DNA from: Opitutia bacterium UBA6410
Lineage (GTDB): Bacteria > Verrucomicrobiota > Verrucomicrobiia > Opitutales > Intestinicryptomonadaceae
Length of the DNA stretch: 5,115 bases
Reading direction: 5' to 3'
Assembly (NCBI GenBank): GCA_002437405.1
Contig: DJPO01000102.1
Span: 13,940-19,054 of the forward strand
Under the pieces are notes generated by a model. It was given only the letters and a program-made list of their open reading frames with translations, made no database searches and was not told the DNA's origin. Positions 1-5,016 of this stretch are shown one piece after another. Each line of letters begins with the position of its first letter. Position 1 is the first letter of the stretch. The translations under genes and the position numbers were made by a program.

Positions 1-44
1 AACTGCGATGGCGTGCGTACTAATAGTACGTACCCATTGCAGTT
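1..44 (+). terminator. Long imperfect hairpin, possible terminator of a plus-strand gene lying left of the window
   Basis: Positions 1-21 and 25-44 form a near-complete inverted repeat with a 3-nt loop (AAT, 22-24), read by eye. Twenty pairs form, with one bulged C at 12. Two of the pairs, G7 with T38 and G15 with T31, are G-U wobbles if the RNA is read from the plus strand. On the minus strand they would be A-C mismatches, so the structure favours a plus-strand transcript. It is followed by TCTTCC, a poor but pyrimidine-rich tail. A terminator for an unseen plus-strand gene arriving from the left is the simplest reading. A repeat-element hairpin or a structured RNA cut by the window edge is equally possible. 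Confidence 0.4.
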
Positions 45-52
45 TCTTCCCC

Positions 53-77
53 GAAACGCCGTTTGGGCGGTAGTTTC
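53..77 (-). terminator. Weak stem-loop just past the oxidoreductase stop codon
   Basis: GAAAC (53-57) can pair with GTTTC (73-77). Alternatively CGCC (57-60) pairs with GGCG (66-69) around a 5-nt loop. The element starts 8 nt past the TAG stop of the minus-strand oxidoreductase gene, where a terminator would sit. No T-run follows it on the minus strand, so it is at best a weak or factor-dependent terminator or an mRNA 3'-end stabiliser. Confidence 0.25.
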
Positions 78-84
78 ACAAGCC

Positions 85-1245
85 CTACTTGACGTCGACC
101 CACGCGGCATTATTCTTGTTGCTTTCGAGACATGCGTCGATGAAAGCCAAGCCCATTCTGCCGTCGAGAACCGTCGCATACCTTGTGTGGTCGTAGGAGA
201 AAGGCTTTCCTTCTTTCCACGCGCGAACGTCCTTTTCGAATTCGCGGTGCAGACGCGCATACGCATCGTGGAAACCTTCCGCATGACCCGCGGGAATCTT
301 GGGTTCTTTGAGGAGAGCTTCGGGAATGTCGCCGAAGAAGCCGTCGTTGGGCATAACATTGCCGCGCCAGTAAACTCTGTCGGGCTGGTTGGGGAGCATA
401 ATCTTGACCTTTTCGGATTCTTCCTGACGCCAAACCAAAGTGCCCTTCGAGCCGACAACTTCAATCGCGAGGTCGTTTCTGTGGCCGATGCTGATCTGAG
501 AAGCTCTTACCATCGCCTTTGCGCCGTTGGAAAGTTCGCAATAGACGGTCGAGTGGTCGTCGAGCATATTGACGATGGATTCCATGTGAGCGGAGACCTT
601 GGCAACGTCCAAGCCCGTTACGAAGCGCAACTGCATGAGAGCGTGCGTGCCGATGTCGCCGAGGCAGAGCGAACCGCCCGAGAACTTGGGGTCGAGACGC
701 CAGTTCGGGATTTTGCTCTTTTGCGCGAGCCAGCCCTGAATGTAGGAGGCGTCGACCCAGCGAATGTCGCCGAGAAGCCCGCTTGTTACGATGAAGCGCG
801 AGAGCCAGGAAGTCCAGTGCCCGAGGTAGGTGTGGGCGACCGCGAAGGGCAAGCCGCGCTTTGTGGCTTCGTTAGTGAGAATGTCCGCCTGCTCGCGGTT
901 TACGGTAAGGGGCTTTTCGCACATGACGGGAATGCCCGCTTCGATAGCCTTGAGGGCGGGGTCGAAGTGCACGAAGTTGGGAGTTACGATGAGAATGTAG
1001 TCGAGCCGCTGGTCTTCGGGTAGATTTTTCTGGTCGTTGATCATATCGACATACGATTCATAGCCCTTGATGGGGTACGGCCAGTTTTCGGCTTCGCTCA
1101 TCGCGATCTTCGGATCGGGGTGGAGAGCACCGGCAACGACGCGGCGCGTGCCATCGGAGAAAATCGCTTTTTGGTGGGGTTGGGCGATGAACGCGCCGCA
1201 ACCGCCGCCGACTAATCCTACATTGAGAGGTCTGGGAGATGCCAT
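85..1245 (-). CDS. Gfo/Idh/MocA family NAD(P)-dependent oxidoreductase
   Basis: Complete 386-aa protein, a normal length for the family, probably cytoplasmic. Such enzymes oxidise or reduce a hydroxyl or keto group of sugars, cyclitols or related polyols with NAD(P). The N-terminal Rossmann domain opens with a beta strand and glycine-rich loop (GLVGGGCGAF, residues 10-19). The family's EKP signature is at 110-112 (in MCEKPLTV); its lysine is normally catalytic. The C-terminal half carries GGSLCLGDIGTHA (180-192), with the usual D187 and H191 pair, and HAEGF at 341-345. The GGGxGAFI loop suggests a defined subfamily, but the substrate cannot be read from sequence. The ATG at 1245 is supported by AGGA (1252-1255) 6 nt upstream. 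The gene appears monocistronic, with the tRNA behind it. No signal peptide is seen. The family is certain; the substrate is unknown. Confidence 0.95.
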   Translation of the reverse strand: MASPRPLNVGLVGGGCGAFIAQPHQKAIFSDGTRRVVAGALHPDPKIAMSEAENWPYPIKGYESYVDMINDQKNLPEDQRLDYILIVTPNFVHFDPALKAIEAGIPVMCEKPLTVNREQADILTNEATKRGLPFAVAHTYLGHWTSWLSRFIVTSGLLGDIRWVDASYIQGWLAQKSKIPNWRLDPKFSGGSLCLGDIGTHALMQLRFVTGLDVAKVSAHMESIVNMLDDHSTVYCELSNGAKAMVRASQISIGHRNDLAIEVVGSKGTLVWRQEESEKVKIMLPNQPDRVYWRGNVMPNDGFFGDIPEALLKEPKIPAGHAEGFHDAYARLHREFEKDVRAWKEGKPFSYDHTRYATVLDGRMGLAFIDACLESNKNNAAWVDVK

Positions 1246-1251
1246 TTTTTA

Positions 1252-1255
1252 TCCT
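1252..1255 (-). promoter_or_regulatory. Ribosome binding site of the oxidoreductase gene
   Basis: The minus strand reads AAAGGATAAAAA directly before the ATG at 1245, placing AGGA 6 nt from the start. It is a moderate SD in an A-rich leader and fixes the start codon. Confidence 0.6.
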
Positions 1256-1282
1256 TTTTTTATGATTTGAAAATTCACAAAA

Positions 1283-1305
1283 GCGGGCGCAAACCAATGC
1301 GCCGC
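1283..1305 (-). promoter_or_regulatory. Leader hairpin upstream of the oxidoreductase gene
   Basis: GCGGGCGCA (1283-1291) and TGCGCCGC (1298-1305) form an 8-bp GC-rich stem with one bulged G and a 6-nt loop. It lies between the candidate -10 box and the SD, about 38 nt before the start codon. It would sit at the very 5' end of the mRNA, so a 5'-stabilising or regulatory role is possible. It is not followed by a T-run on the minus strand. Confidence 0.35.
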
Positions 1306-1314
1306 ATAAAAGTA

Positions 1315-1342
1315 AAGTTAGCACGATACCGCGCGGATTCAA
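1315..1342 (-). promoter_or_regulatory. Candidate promoter of the oxidoreductase gene
   Basis: On the minus strand, TTGAAT (1342-1337) and TAACTT (1320-1315) are separated by 16 nt. Each box is only a partial sigma-70 match (4/6 and 3/6). TAACTTTA also resembles the TAnnTTTG -7 element of Bacteroidota-type promoters. Start would fall near 1308, giving a leader of about 60 nt. Confidence 0.25.
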
Positions 1343-1532
1343 CAATTTTTTTCGAAGGAAAAGAAAATGTCGCAAAAATATCGCCAATTTATCGCAAATT
1401 TTTGACTCCCCAACGAGATTCTGGGAAAAATTTACGAGGCAAATAAAACCGAAAAAATACGCACAACTCCGCTCCACAAAAGGGAAAGAAACACTCGCGC
1501 CGAAATCAAACAAACGCATAAAAACAAAAAAA

Positions 1533-1615
1533 TACTCGGGACGGGACTCGAACCCGTACGGCCGTTAAGCCAGCGGATTTTAAGTCCGCTGCGTCTACCA
1601 TTCCGCCACCCGAGC
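1533..1615 (-). tRNA. tRNA-Leu (anticodon UAA)
   Basis: A class II tRNA of 83 nt folds cleanly by eye. The acceptor stem is GCTCGGG (1615-1609) with CCCGAGT (1540-1534), including one terminal G-U pair. The D-arm has a GCG/CGC stem and GGTAGA loop. The anticodon stem is GCGGA/TCCGC around CTTAAAA, giving anticodon TAA at 1582-1580, which reads UUA. There is a long variable arm with GGC/GCC pairing, and the T-arm is ACGGG-TTCGAGT-CCCGT. The discriminator is A (1533), as leucine tRNAs require. CCA is not encoded and must be added enzymatically. A 7-nt T-run two bases past the 3' end (1525-1531) may terminate transcription. Confidence 0.96.
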
Positions 1616-1636
1616 TTTTCGCGGTTGTATCCCGAA

Positions 1637-1666
1637 TGAATATTCAAAAAATCCGCGCCAAGTCAA
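1637..1666 (-). promoter_or_regulatory. Candidate promoter of tRNA-Leu
   Basis: On the minus strand, TTGACT (1666-1661, 5/6 match to -35) is followed after 18 nt by TATTCA (1642-1637, a weak -10). This places the start roughly 15 nt before the mature tRNA. The -10 lies inside the 10-bp palindrome TGAATATTCA (1637-1646). Confidence 0.4.
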
Positions 1667-1731
1667 AACCATTTTTTGTTTTGTCTTGAGTGCGGAGAAT
1701 TGCGGGGTGGCGGCGGAAAAGTAGCGGGAAA

Positions 1732-2658
1732 CTACCCGCGGTGCCCCGCCGTCGACGGAATTTCGGAGGGCGAGGAGAGCGGCATTTGCGCGAAAAACAT
1801 CAGCGCACAAAGCGAAAGGAGCATCGCAACAACCCACCGTTTTTCGACGACATCGCGTATCCCGAAACACGCGTTGTAGAGCATAATCCAGAGCGGCGAT
1901 GTCAGAGTCAGGGCACTCAGATACGCGGGGTCAGGGACATACAGCGACGCCAAATTGCCCGTAAAAATCGTGAGCGAACTCACAACCGCCATCGAAATTC
2001 CGCCCGCCAACACATGATGCGTCCGCAACTGCGCCGCGAGCATTCCAGCGCCGTTCGAATACGCATAGACGCCCAAGTTTATCGAGCCGCTAATGAAAAT
2101 CGCGCACAGCGGATAATAGACGGCGGCACTCGCAAAACCAGCCTCCGCCATCGCCTCCTTTCGGACTATCATCATGACGGCGAGCACCACGACAGCCGGC
2201 AGCAAATACGATGTCTGCGCGCCGCTCCCGCCGCCGCCCGCCGACATCTTTTTGAATGAAAAACATATCGCCGAGACTGACGCCAAAATCACCAGAAGAA
2301 CCGACGGAGTTTTCACAAGCTCGACGAATCCCGCGAAATCGATAATCCACCAAAACACCAGTCCGAAAGGCACAGCCAGCATACTGATTCGCGAAGTCGC
2401 CCCCGCCCCGAATTTCGCCGACGCCGAATAAAGCCGCGACGAAAAAAACGCCGAAAGCAGCCCCTCCGCGACAATCAACCACCAAAATAAATGGCTTTTC
2501 GGGAACGGGACAAACAGCGCGGCGGGCGAATATATGAGCGCAACGCCCACGCCCCTCATTCCCGAAATCAGCGAGCCGTCCAGCTTGTATTTTTGATTCA
2601 CGAGCATAGTGCCCGCATTGAAAAGCGCGAAAAGCAAACCTGCGACAAACCAGACCAT
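1732..2658 (-). CDS. DMT/EamA-like multi-pass transporter
   Basis: Complete 308-aa, strongly hydrophobic protein. I count about ten likely membrane helices, at residues 1-20, 31-52, 57-76, 87-108, 117-134, 150-165, 176-196, 215-235, 237-251 and 272-291. A polar Gly/Ser-rich linker (GGGGSG, about 141-146) lies between two five-helix halves, and the tail (292-308) is hydrophilic. Length, helix count and two-half layout match the drug/metabolite transporter (DMT) superfamily, whose inner-membrane members move amino acids, metabolites or drugs. This assignment rests on architecture; no substrate motif is visible. The ATG at 2658 has only a weak AAAGG upstream. The gene lies 76 bp downstream of the TauE/NicO-like gene on the same strand, probably in one transcript. 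No clear terminator separates its stop from the tRNA. Confidence 0.75.
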   Translation of the reverse strand: MVWFVAGLLFALFNAGTMLVNQKYKLDGSLISGMRGVGVALIYSPAALFVPFPKSHLFWWLIVAEGLLSAFFSSRLYSASAKFGAGATSRISMLAVPFGLVFWWIIDFAGFVELVKTPSVLLVILASVSAICFSFKKMSAGGGGSGAQTSYLLPAVVVLAVMMIVRKEAMAEAGFASAAVYYPLCAIFISGSINLGVYAYSNGAGMLAAQLRTHHVLAGGISMAVVSSLTIFTGNLASLYVPDPAYLSALTLTSPLWIMLYNACFGIRDVVEKRWVVAMLLSLCALMFFAQMPLSSPSEIPSTAGHRG

Positions 2659-2734
2659 AGTAGCCTTTGACGCCGCATCGCGCGAAAAGTTCCCGCCCGC
2701 AAAGGCGAAGCCGTAGCACTACCCGCAGACTCCG

Positions 2735-3439
2735 TTAGTGCGCAAGAAACGCAAACGCCGAGCAAAGCAGCAACGCCGCGCCCGTCACAGCCGTCCCCCA
2801 GCGAGCCAAAAACGACGTGTCGAACTTCAGCACATTAAGCCCCGCCATCAGCGCGGCAACAGCGGCAGCCATTGTGGCAATCGTGGCGAGCGAAAACGCC
2901 GCCGCAACGGCAAACGCCCCGAGCCACTCGCCGCCCGCTGCGGGATACATCACGAGCGGCAGCAGGACTTCGCAGGGACCGAAAGTGAAAATCAGAAACA
3001 ATGCCCAGAAATTCGCCCTGTCGGAAAAATTTGCGCCAACCTTCGGGGCTTTGTCGCAACCGTCCGAAGCAACGCACGCCGTGCCGTCGCAATGCAAATG
3101 CACCGCGCCCGAAAACCCCCTGTACAGCCCGACTATAAAATATACGGCGGCGAAAACAAAAAACGCCCATTTTACGAAATTCCCGCGCACAATGTCCAAA
3201 TCCGACAATACCCCGACCCCCGCGCCGCAGAAAATCCCGACAAGCGCGACCGACAGCGACGAAACCGCATGCCCCGCCCCGCACGCCAGCACGAGCCGCA
3301 ATGTCCGCCCGATTCCCCAGTTGCGGGATTTCGCAATCGCCGCAAACGGCAGGTAGTGCGCGGGGTTCACGAGCGTGTGCCCCGCCCCGATGAGGGCGGC
3401 AACCGCCGCAAACATAAAAATGTCGGAAGAACCGTTCAT
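2735..3439 (-). CDS. Six-helix TauE/NicO/LysE-superfamily-like membrane protein
   Basis: Complete 234-aa integral membrane protein with about six helices, near residues 5-23, 47-73, 89-106, 143-166, 171-200 and 214-233. The motif GAGHTLVNPAHYLPF (18-32, H21 and H28), a second GAGH (54-57) and FGPCEVLLPLVMYP (153-166, C156) resemble proteins annotated as TauE/SafE exporters, UreH/HupE-like or NicO Ni/Co transporters. A loop between helices 3 and 4 holds H114, H116, C117, C122 and C128, which suggests metal binding. Metal or sulfur-compound transport is therefore plausible but unproven. The ATG at 3439 has no SD on its upstream side. It is the first gene of a probable two-gene unit with the DMT-like gene, and it is divergent from rpsU. 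Confidence 0.75.
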   Translation of the reverse strand: MNGSSDIFMFAAVAALIGAGHTLVNPAHYLPFAAIAKSRNWGIGRTLRLVLACGAGHAVSSLSVALVGIFCGAGVGVLSDLDIVRGNFVKWAFFVFAAVYFIVGLYRGFSGAVHLHCDGTACVASDGCDKAPKVGANFSDRANFWALFLIFTFGPCEVLLPLVMYPAAGGEWLGAFAVAAAFSLATIATMAAAVAALMAGLNVLKFDTSFLARWGTAVTGAALLLCSAFAFLAH

Positions 3440-3486
3440 ATTTTAGGATAAAAGTGCGCCATTCGATAAAAACGCGCCGTTTTTAC

Positions 3487-3492
3487 ATTATA
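3487..3492 (-). promoter_or_regulatory. Candidate -10 box for the TauE/NicO-like gene
   Basis: The minus strand carries a perfect TATAAT at 3492-3487, about 48 nt from the start codon. No convincing -35 lies 16-18 nt upstream; the nearby TTGACG is too close, at about 8 nt. It could be a real promoter with a weak -35, or chance in AT-rich sequence. Confidence 0.35.
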
Positions 3493-3550
3493 CATTTTCC
3501 GTCAAGAATTGTTGCCGTAAAAAACGGGGAAAAACTGAAAAATTTTCCGC

Positions 3551-3578
3551 TTGACCGCAAGTCGGCAATCTGCACAAT
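3551..3578 (+). promoter_or_regulatory. Candidate rpsU promoter
   Basis: TTGACC (3551-3556, 5/6 match to -35) and CACAAT (3573-3578, 4/6 match to -10) are spaced by 16 nt. Transcription would start near 3585, giving a purine-rich leader of about 53 nt before the ATG at 3638. Confidence 0.4.
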
Positions 3579-3620
3579 ACAACGAAATATTCTCCGAAAA
3601 GGGGAAAATCCAAGAAGAAG

Positions 3621-3630
3621 AAGGAGGTGA
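3621..3630 (+). promoter_or_regulatory. Perfect extended Shine-Dalgarno of rpsU
   Basis: AAGGAGGTGA is exactly complementary over 10 nt to the conserved 16S 3' end (TCACCTCCTT). It ends 7 nt before the ATG at 3638. No other gene in the window has an SD approaching this. It decides the start: an upstream in-frame extension to TTG at 3551 would run through the promoter and this site. Confidence 0.9.
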
Positions 3631-3637
3631 ATTAAAG

Positions 3638-3838
3638 ATGCCAGTAGAAGTAAAACTCCGCAAGGGGGAAGCAATGGAAAAAGCGTTGCGCAGACTCAAG
3701 AAGAAGCTCGACAGAGAAGGCGTAATCCGCGACATCCGCCAGAAGAGATATTTTGAAAAGCCCAGCGAAATCAAACGTCGCAAGAACAAGGTGGCAGCTT
3801 TCAATAATATGCTCCGTCAGCGCTACGAAAACCGCTAA
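3638..3838 (+). CDS. rpsU: Small ribosomal subunit protein bS21
   Basis: Complete 66-aa, very basic protein, a normal length for bS21, which binds the 30S platform next to the 3' end of 16S rRNA and helps in initiation. Diagnostic stretches are the N-terminal PVEVKLRKGE, then ALRRLKKKLDREGVIRDIRQKRYFEKPSEIKRRKNK, here quoted only as the positions about 16-50. The RRxFYEKP-like block (RYFEKP, 37-42) is the family's hallmark. The C-terminus is short (ends RQRYENR), without the long basic tail of the E. coli protein. The start is fixed by the perfect SD. The gene stands alone between its own candidate promoter and a strong terminator, so it is probably monocistronic. This differs from the E. coli rpsU-dnaG-rpoD arrangement. 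The exceptional SD suggests control through 16S 3'-end accessibility. Confidence 0.95.
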   Translation: MPVEVKLRKGEAMEKALRRLKKKLDREGVIRDIRQKRYFEKPSEIKRRKNKVAAFNNMLRQRYENR

Positions 3839-3896
3839 TCGCGGCGTAGCCCCAACAGCAAACACGGCGACGCCTATTCGGCAGTCCGCCTCCTAC

Positions 3897-3924
3897 AAAA
3901 CCCCGCACTTTTGCGGGGTTTTTT
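3897..3924 (+). terminator. Rho-independent terminator of rpsU
   Basis: CCCCGCA (3901-3907) and TGCGGGG (3912-3918) form a perfect 7-bp stem with a CTTT loop, followed by six T (3919-3924). Four A upstream (3897-3900) extend the stem. On the minus strand the same stem is followed by TTTT, so it may also stop transcription arriving from the convergent gene at 4047-4634. Confidence 0.92.
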
Positions 3925-4046
3925 GTGCCCGCATTGTAAAACTGCTAAAACAAGATCTCCGTCAGCCAAGAGCATGGCATTGCTTTTCAAATAGATAGCA
4001 ATTACAAAACAATTATAGCTTTACGAAACAATAAATACGCTTCGTT

Positions 4047-4634
4047 TTATATTAGGGAATAAACTTGTCTAAAAAAAAAGCCAAGTATTGCACCCAAAAT
4101 CATTAAAACGACAGACCAAAACGGTTTCTCGTAAAAACGCAAACGCGCCCAAGCGATTTCCGCCTTGTTGTCTTGTATCAAATGATGGATTTCATTGTAC
4201 TTTGCCGTCGATTCTTGAAAGTATTCTATTGCCTCGAGTTTCGATTTTGCCTCGGCAATCTTGGCGTTGTACGTCAGTTTTTCGGCTTCGTTGGCTAATT
4301 CCGCGTATTTTATGTAAAATTTCCCCGAATCTATTCTCTCAATATTTACCCGCTTTTCGAGTTGCGACATTTCCTCCCTGTAAAGCGAGTTCAGAATTTT
4401 CAAACAGTCGAGGATTATCCGCATATTGTGCCCTCGGGCACATTCCATTTGCCTTTCTTTAAATTCTTCGTCCACATCGTCAAAATAGCATCTTGCAATA
4501 TGGTCGTGAATTGCGCGGATTTCATTTAAAACCGGAATGGGCAAACGCTCTTGCGTAGCTTCAATCTGGGCTATGAGCGGCTTAATTGTCTGATTATATT
4601 CCCTATAAATGTCGGAGAAGCTACATTTGCTCAT
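4047..4634 (-). CDS. Unrecognised helical protein with C-terminal membrane anchor
   Basis: 195 aa if started at the ATG at 4634. A TTG at 4664 would add ten residues (205 aa) but is less likely. I do not recognise a named family. The body is almost wholly charged and alpha-helical, with probable coiled-coil stretches around residues 90-150. Near the N-terminus it has SDIYREYNQTIKPLIAQIEA (6-25), then a block with NEIRAIHDHIARCY (37-50). One hydrophobic helix (about 172-188, FWSVVLMILGAILGFFF) and a short tail RQVYSLI end the protein, so most of it should face the cytoplasm, tail-anchored. There is no usable SD. The start overlaps the upstream gene's end by 14 nt, indicating translational coupling and joint function. 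Composition is more AT-rich than the left of the window. Confidence 0.8.
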   Translation of the reverse strand: MSKCSFSDIYREYNQTIKPLIAQIEATQERLPIPVLNEIRAIHDHIARCYFDDVDEEFKERQMECARGHNMRIILDCLKILNSLYREEMSQLEKRVNIERIDSGKFYIKYAELANEAEKLTYNAKIAEAKSKLEAIEYFQESTAKYNEIHHLIQDNKAEIAWARLRFYEKPFWSVVLMILGAILGFFFRQVYSLI

Positions 4635-4869
4635 AATCGCAAGTAATATTGCCCTTTTTGTCAAACCCGATAAAACGCTTCAACGCCATGTAAACCGAAC
4701 CGCGCCCGCATACGGTATAATTGAACCCAATGCGGATTTTCCGTCCGCTTTTGCGTTCAATATGCTCGTCAATTTCGCCAGCCGTGCGCCTTTTTATTTC
4801 GTCAAAAGGCATTCCGACATCTCTGGAAATTATTTTTTTGAGAGCGGGATTGAGGGTTATCGTATTCAT
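4621..4869 (-). CDS. Unrecognised small protein, first gene of an overlapping pair
   Basis: 82 aa from the ATG at 4869. A GTG at 4908 would give 95 aa, but the extra N-terminus (ENPFRVWSNHRT) looks non-conserved and its upstream sequence gives no clearly placed SD. No named family is recognised and no membrane segment or signal peptide is seen. The first half is helical and charged (residues 7-44, LNPALKKIISRDVGMPFDEI onward), and the segment IDEHIERKSGRKIRIGFNY leads into a glycine-containing stretch. A compact motif GRGSVYMALKRFIGFD lies at about 55-70. The size and basic character would fit a small nucleic-acid-binding or adaptor protein, but that is only a guess. The last 14 nt overlap the start of the membrane-anchored gene (ATGAGCAAATGTAG). 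Confidence 0.7.
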   Translation of the reverse strand: MNTITLNPALKKIISRDVGMPFDEIKRRTAGEIDEHIERKSGRKIRIGFNYTVCGRGSVYMALKRFIGFDKKGNITCDYEQM

Positions 4870-4953
4870 TGTTCTATGATTAGACCATACACGGAACGGA
4901 TTTTCCACCTTTTTTTTCTAAAAATTTGACAAACCGACTGTTTTTATCGCCGT

Positions 4954-4980
4954 ATTTTCAAATTACCATTGTCCTGTCAA
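4954..4980 (-). promoter_or_regulatory. Candidate promoter of the two-gene hypothetical unit
   Basis: The minus strand has a perfect -35 TTGACA (4980-4975) and, 15 nt on, GAAAAT (4959-4954, 4/6 match to -10). The spacing is shorter than ideal. The start would be near 4947, leaving a leader of about 75 nt before the ATG at 4869. Confidence 0.35.
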
Positions 4981-4982
4981 AA

Positions 4983-4994
4983 ACCGCCTGCGGT
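4983..4994. repeat. Short palindrome ACCGC-CT-GCGGT
   Basis: A perfect inverted repeat with 5-bp arms and a 2-nt centre. It lies directly upstream of the candidate -35 of the hypothetical two-gene unit, a position suited to a regulator site. Chance is possible at this length. Confidence 0.35.
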
Positions 4995-5000
4995 ACATGT

Positions 5001-5016
5001 TTTGGGATTTCCCAAA
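5001..5016. repeat. 16-bp palindrome TTTGGGA-TT-TCCCAAA
   Basis: A perfect inverted repeat with 7-bp arms and a 2-nt centre, shaped like a dimeric regulator operator. It starts 6 bp beyond the shorter palindrome and about 20 bp upstream of the candidate -35. No T-run follows on either strand, so a terminator is unlikely. Confidence 0.45.

Larger units (their letters stand above)
1246..1532. other. Intergenic stretch between the oxidoreductase gene and tRNA-Leu
   Basis: This 287-nt stretch is AT-rich and has no convincing gene on either strand. A minus-strand open frame that runs through it has no SD, no recognisable protein and no codon signal. Apart from the leader elements listed separately, I see only A/T runs, including the T-tract (minus strand, 1525-1531) just past the tRNA 3' end. 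Confidence 0.6.

Noticed and set aside
1..44. Integron attC site
   Set aside because: The hairpin begins with AAC and ends with GTT, but the flanking bases do not fit the conserved core site (GTTRRRY), and no cassette or integrase is seen.
13..1023. A 336-codon open frame on the plus strand
   Set aside because: It lies antisense to the clearly genuine Gfo/Idh/MocA gene, whose Rossmann loop, EKP and GDIGTH motifs are intact. The plus-strand translation shows no recognisable domain or SD.
1659..1688. Inverted repeat (CAAG-T-CAAAAC with GTTTTG-T-CTTG) as a terminator for the DMT-like gene
   Set aside because: The stem is AT-rich with a central mismatch, has an 8-nt loop and is not followed by a T-run on the minus strand. 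It also overlaps the tRNA -35.
2090..2719. A 209-codon minus-strand frame overlapping the DMT-like gene
   Set aside because: It is the same strand in another frame, with Arg/Gly/Cys-rich low-quality sequence and no start signal. The transporter frame gives ten clean membrane helices.
2738..3451. A 237-codon, Arg-rich open frame on the plus strand
   Set aside because: It is a mirror of the hydrophobic TauE/NicO-like gene; the extreme Arg/Pro/Gln composition is typical of an antisense frame in GC-rich sequence.
3468..3484. AAAAACG-CGC-CGTTTTT inverted repeat as a terminator in the rpsU upstream region
   Set aside because: It has only 7 bp, mostly A-T, with a 3-nt loop, and sits between divergent genes where no transcript needs to end. 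Chance in A/T runs is likely.
3551..3637. N-terminal extension of bS21 by 29 codons
   Set aside because: The extension would begin at a TTG inside the candidate promoter and run through the perfect SD. bS21 proteins start at the MPVEVK-type N-terminus found at 3638.
4023..4045. ACGAA/TTCGT stem past the stop of the membrane-anchored gene as its terminator
   Set aside because: There are only 5 bp around a 13-nt loop and no T-run on the minus strand.
4662..4664. TTG start for the membrane-anchored protein
   Set aside because: It has no SD, would lengthen the overlap to 44 nt and adds a non-charged leader. The ATG at 4634 gives the compact 14-nt overlap typical of coupled genes.
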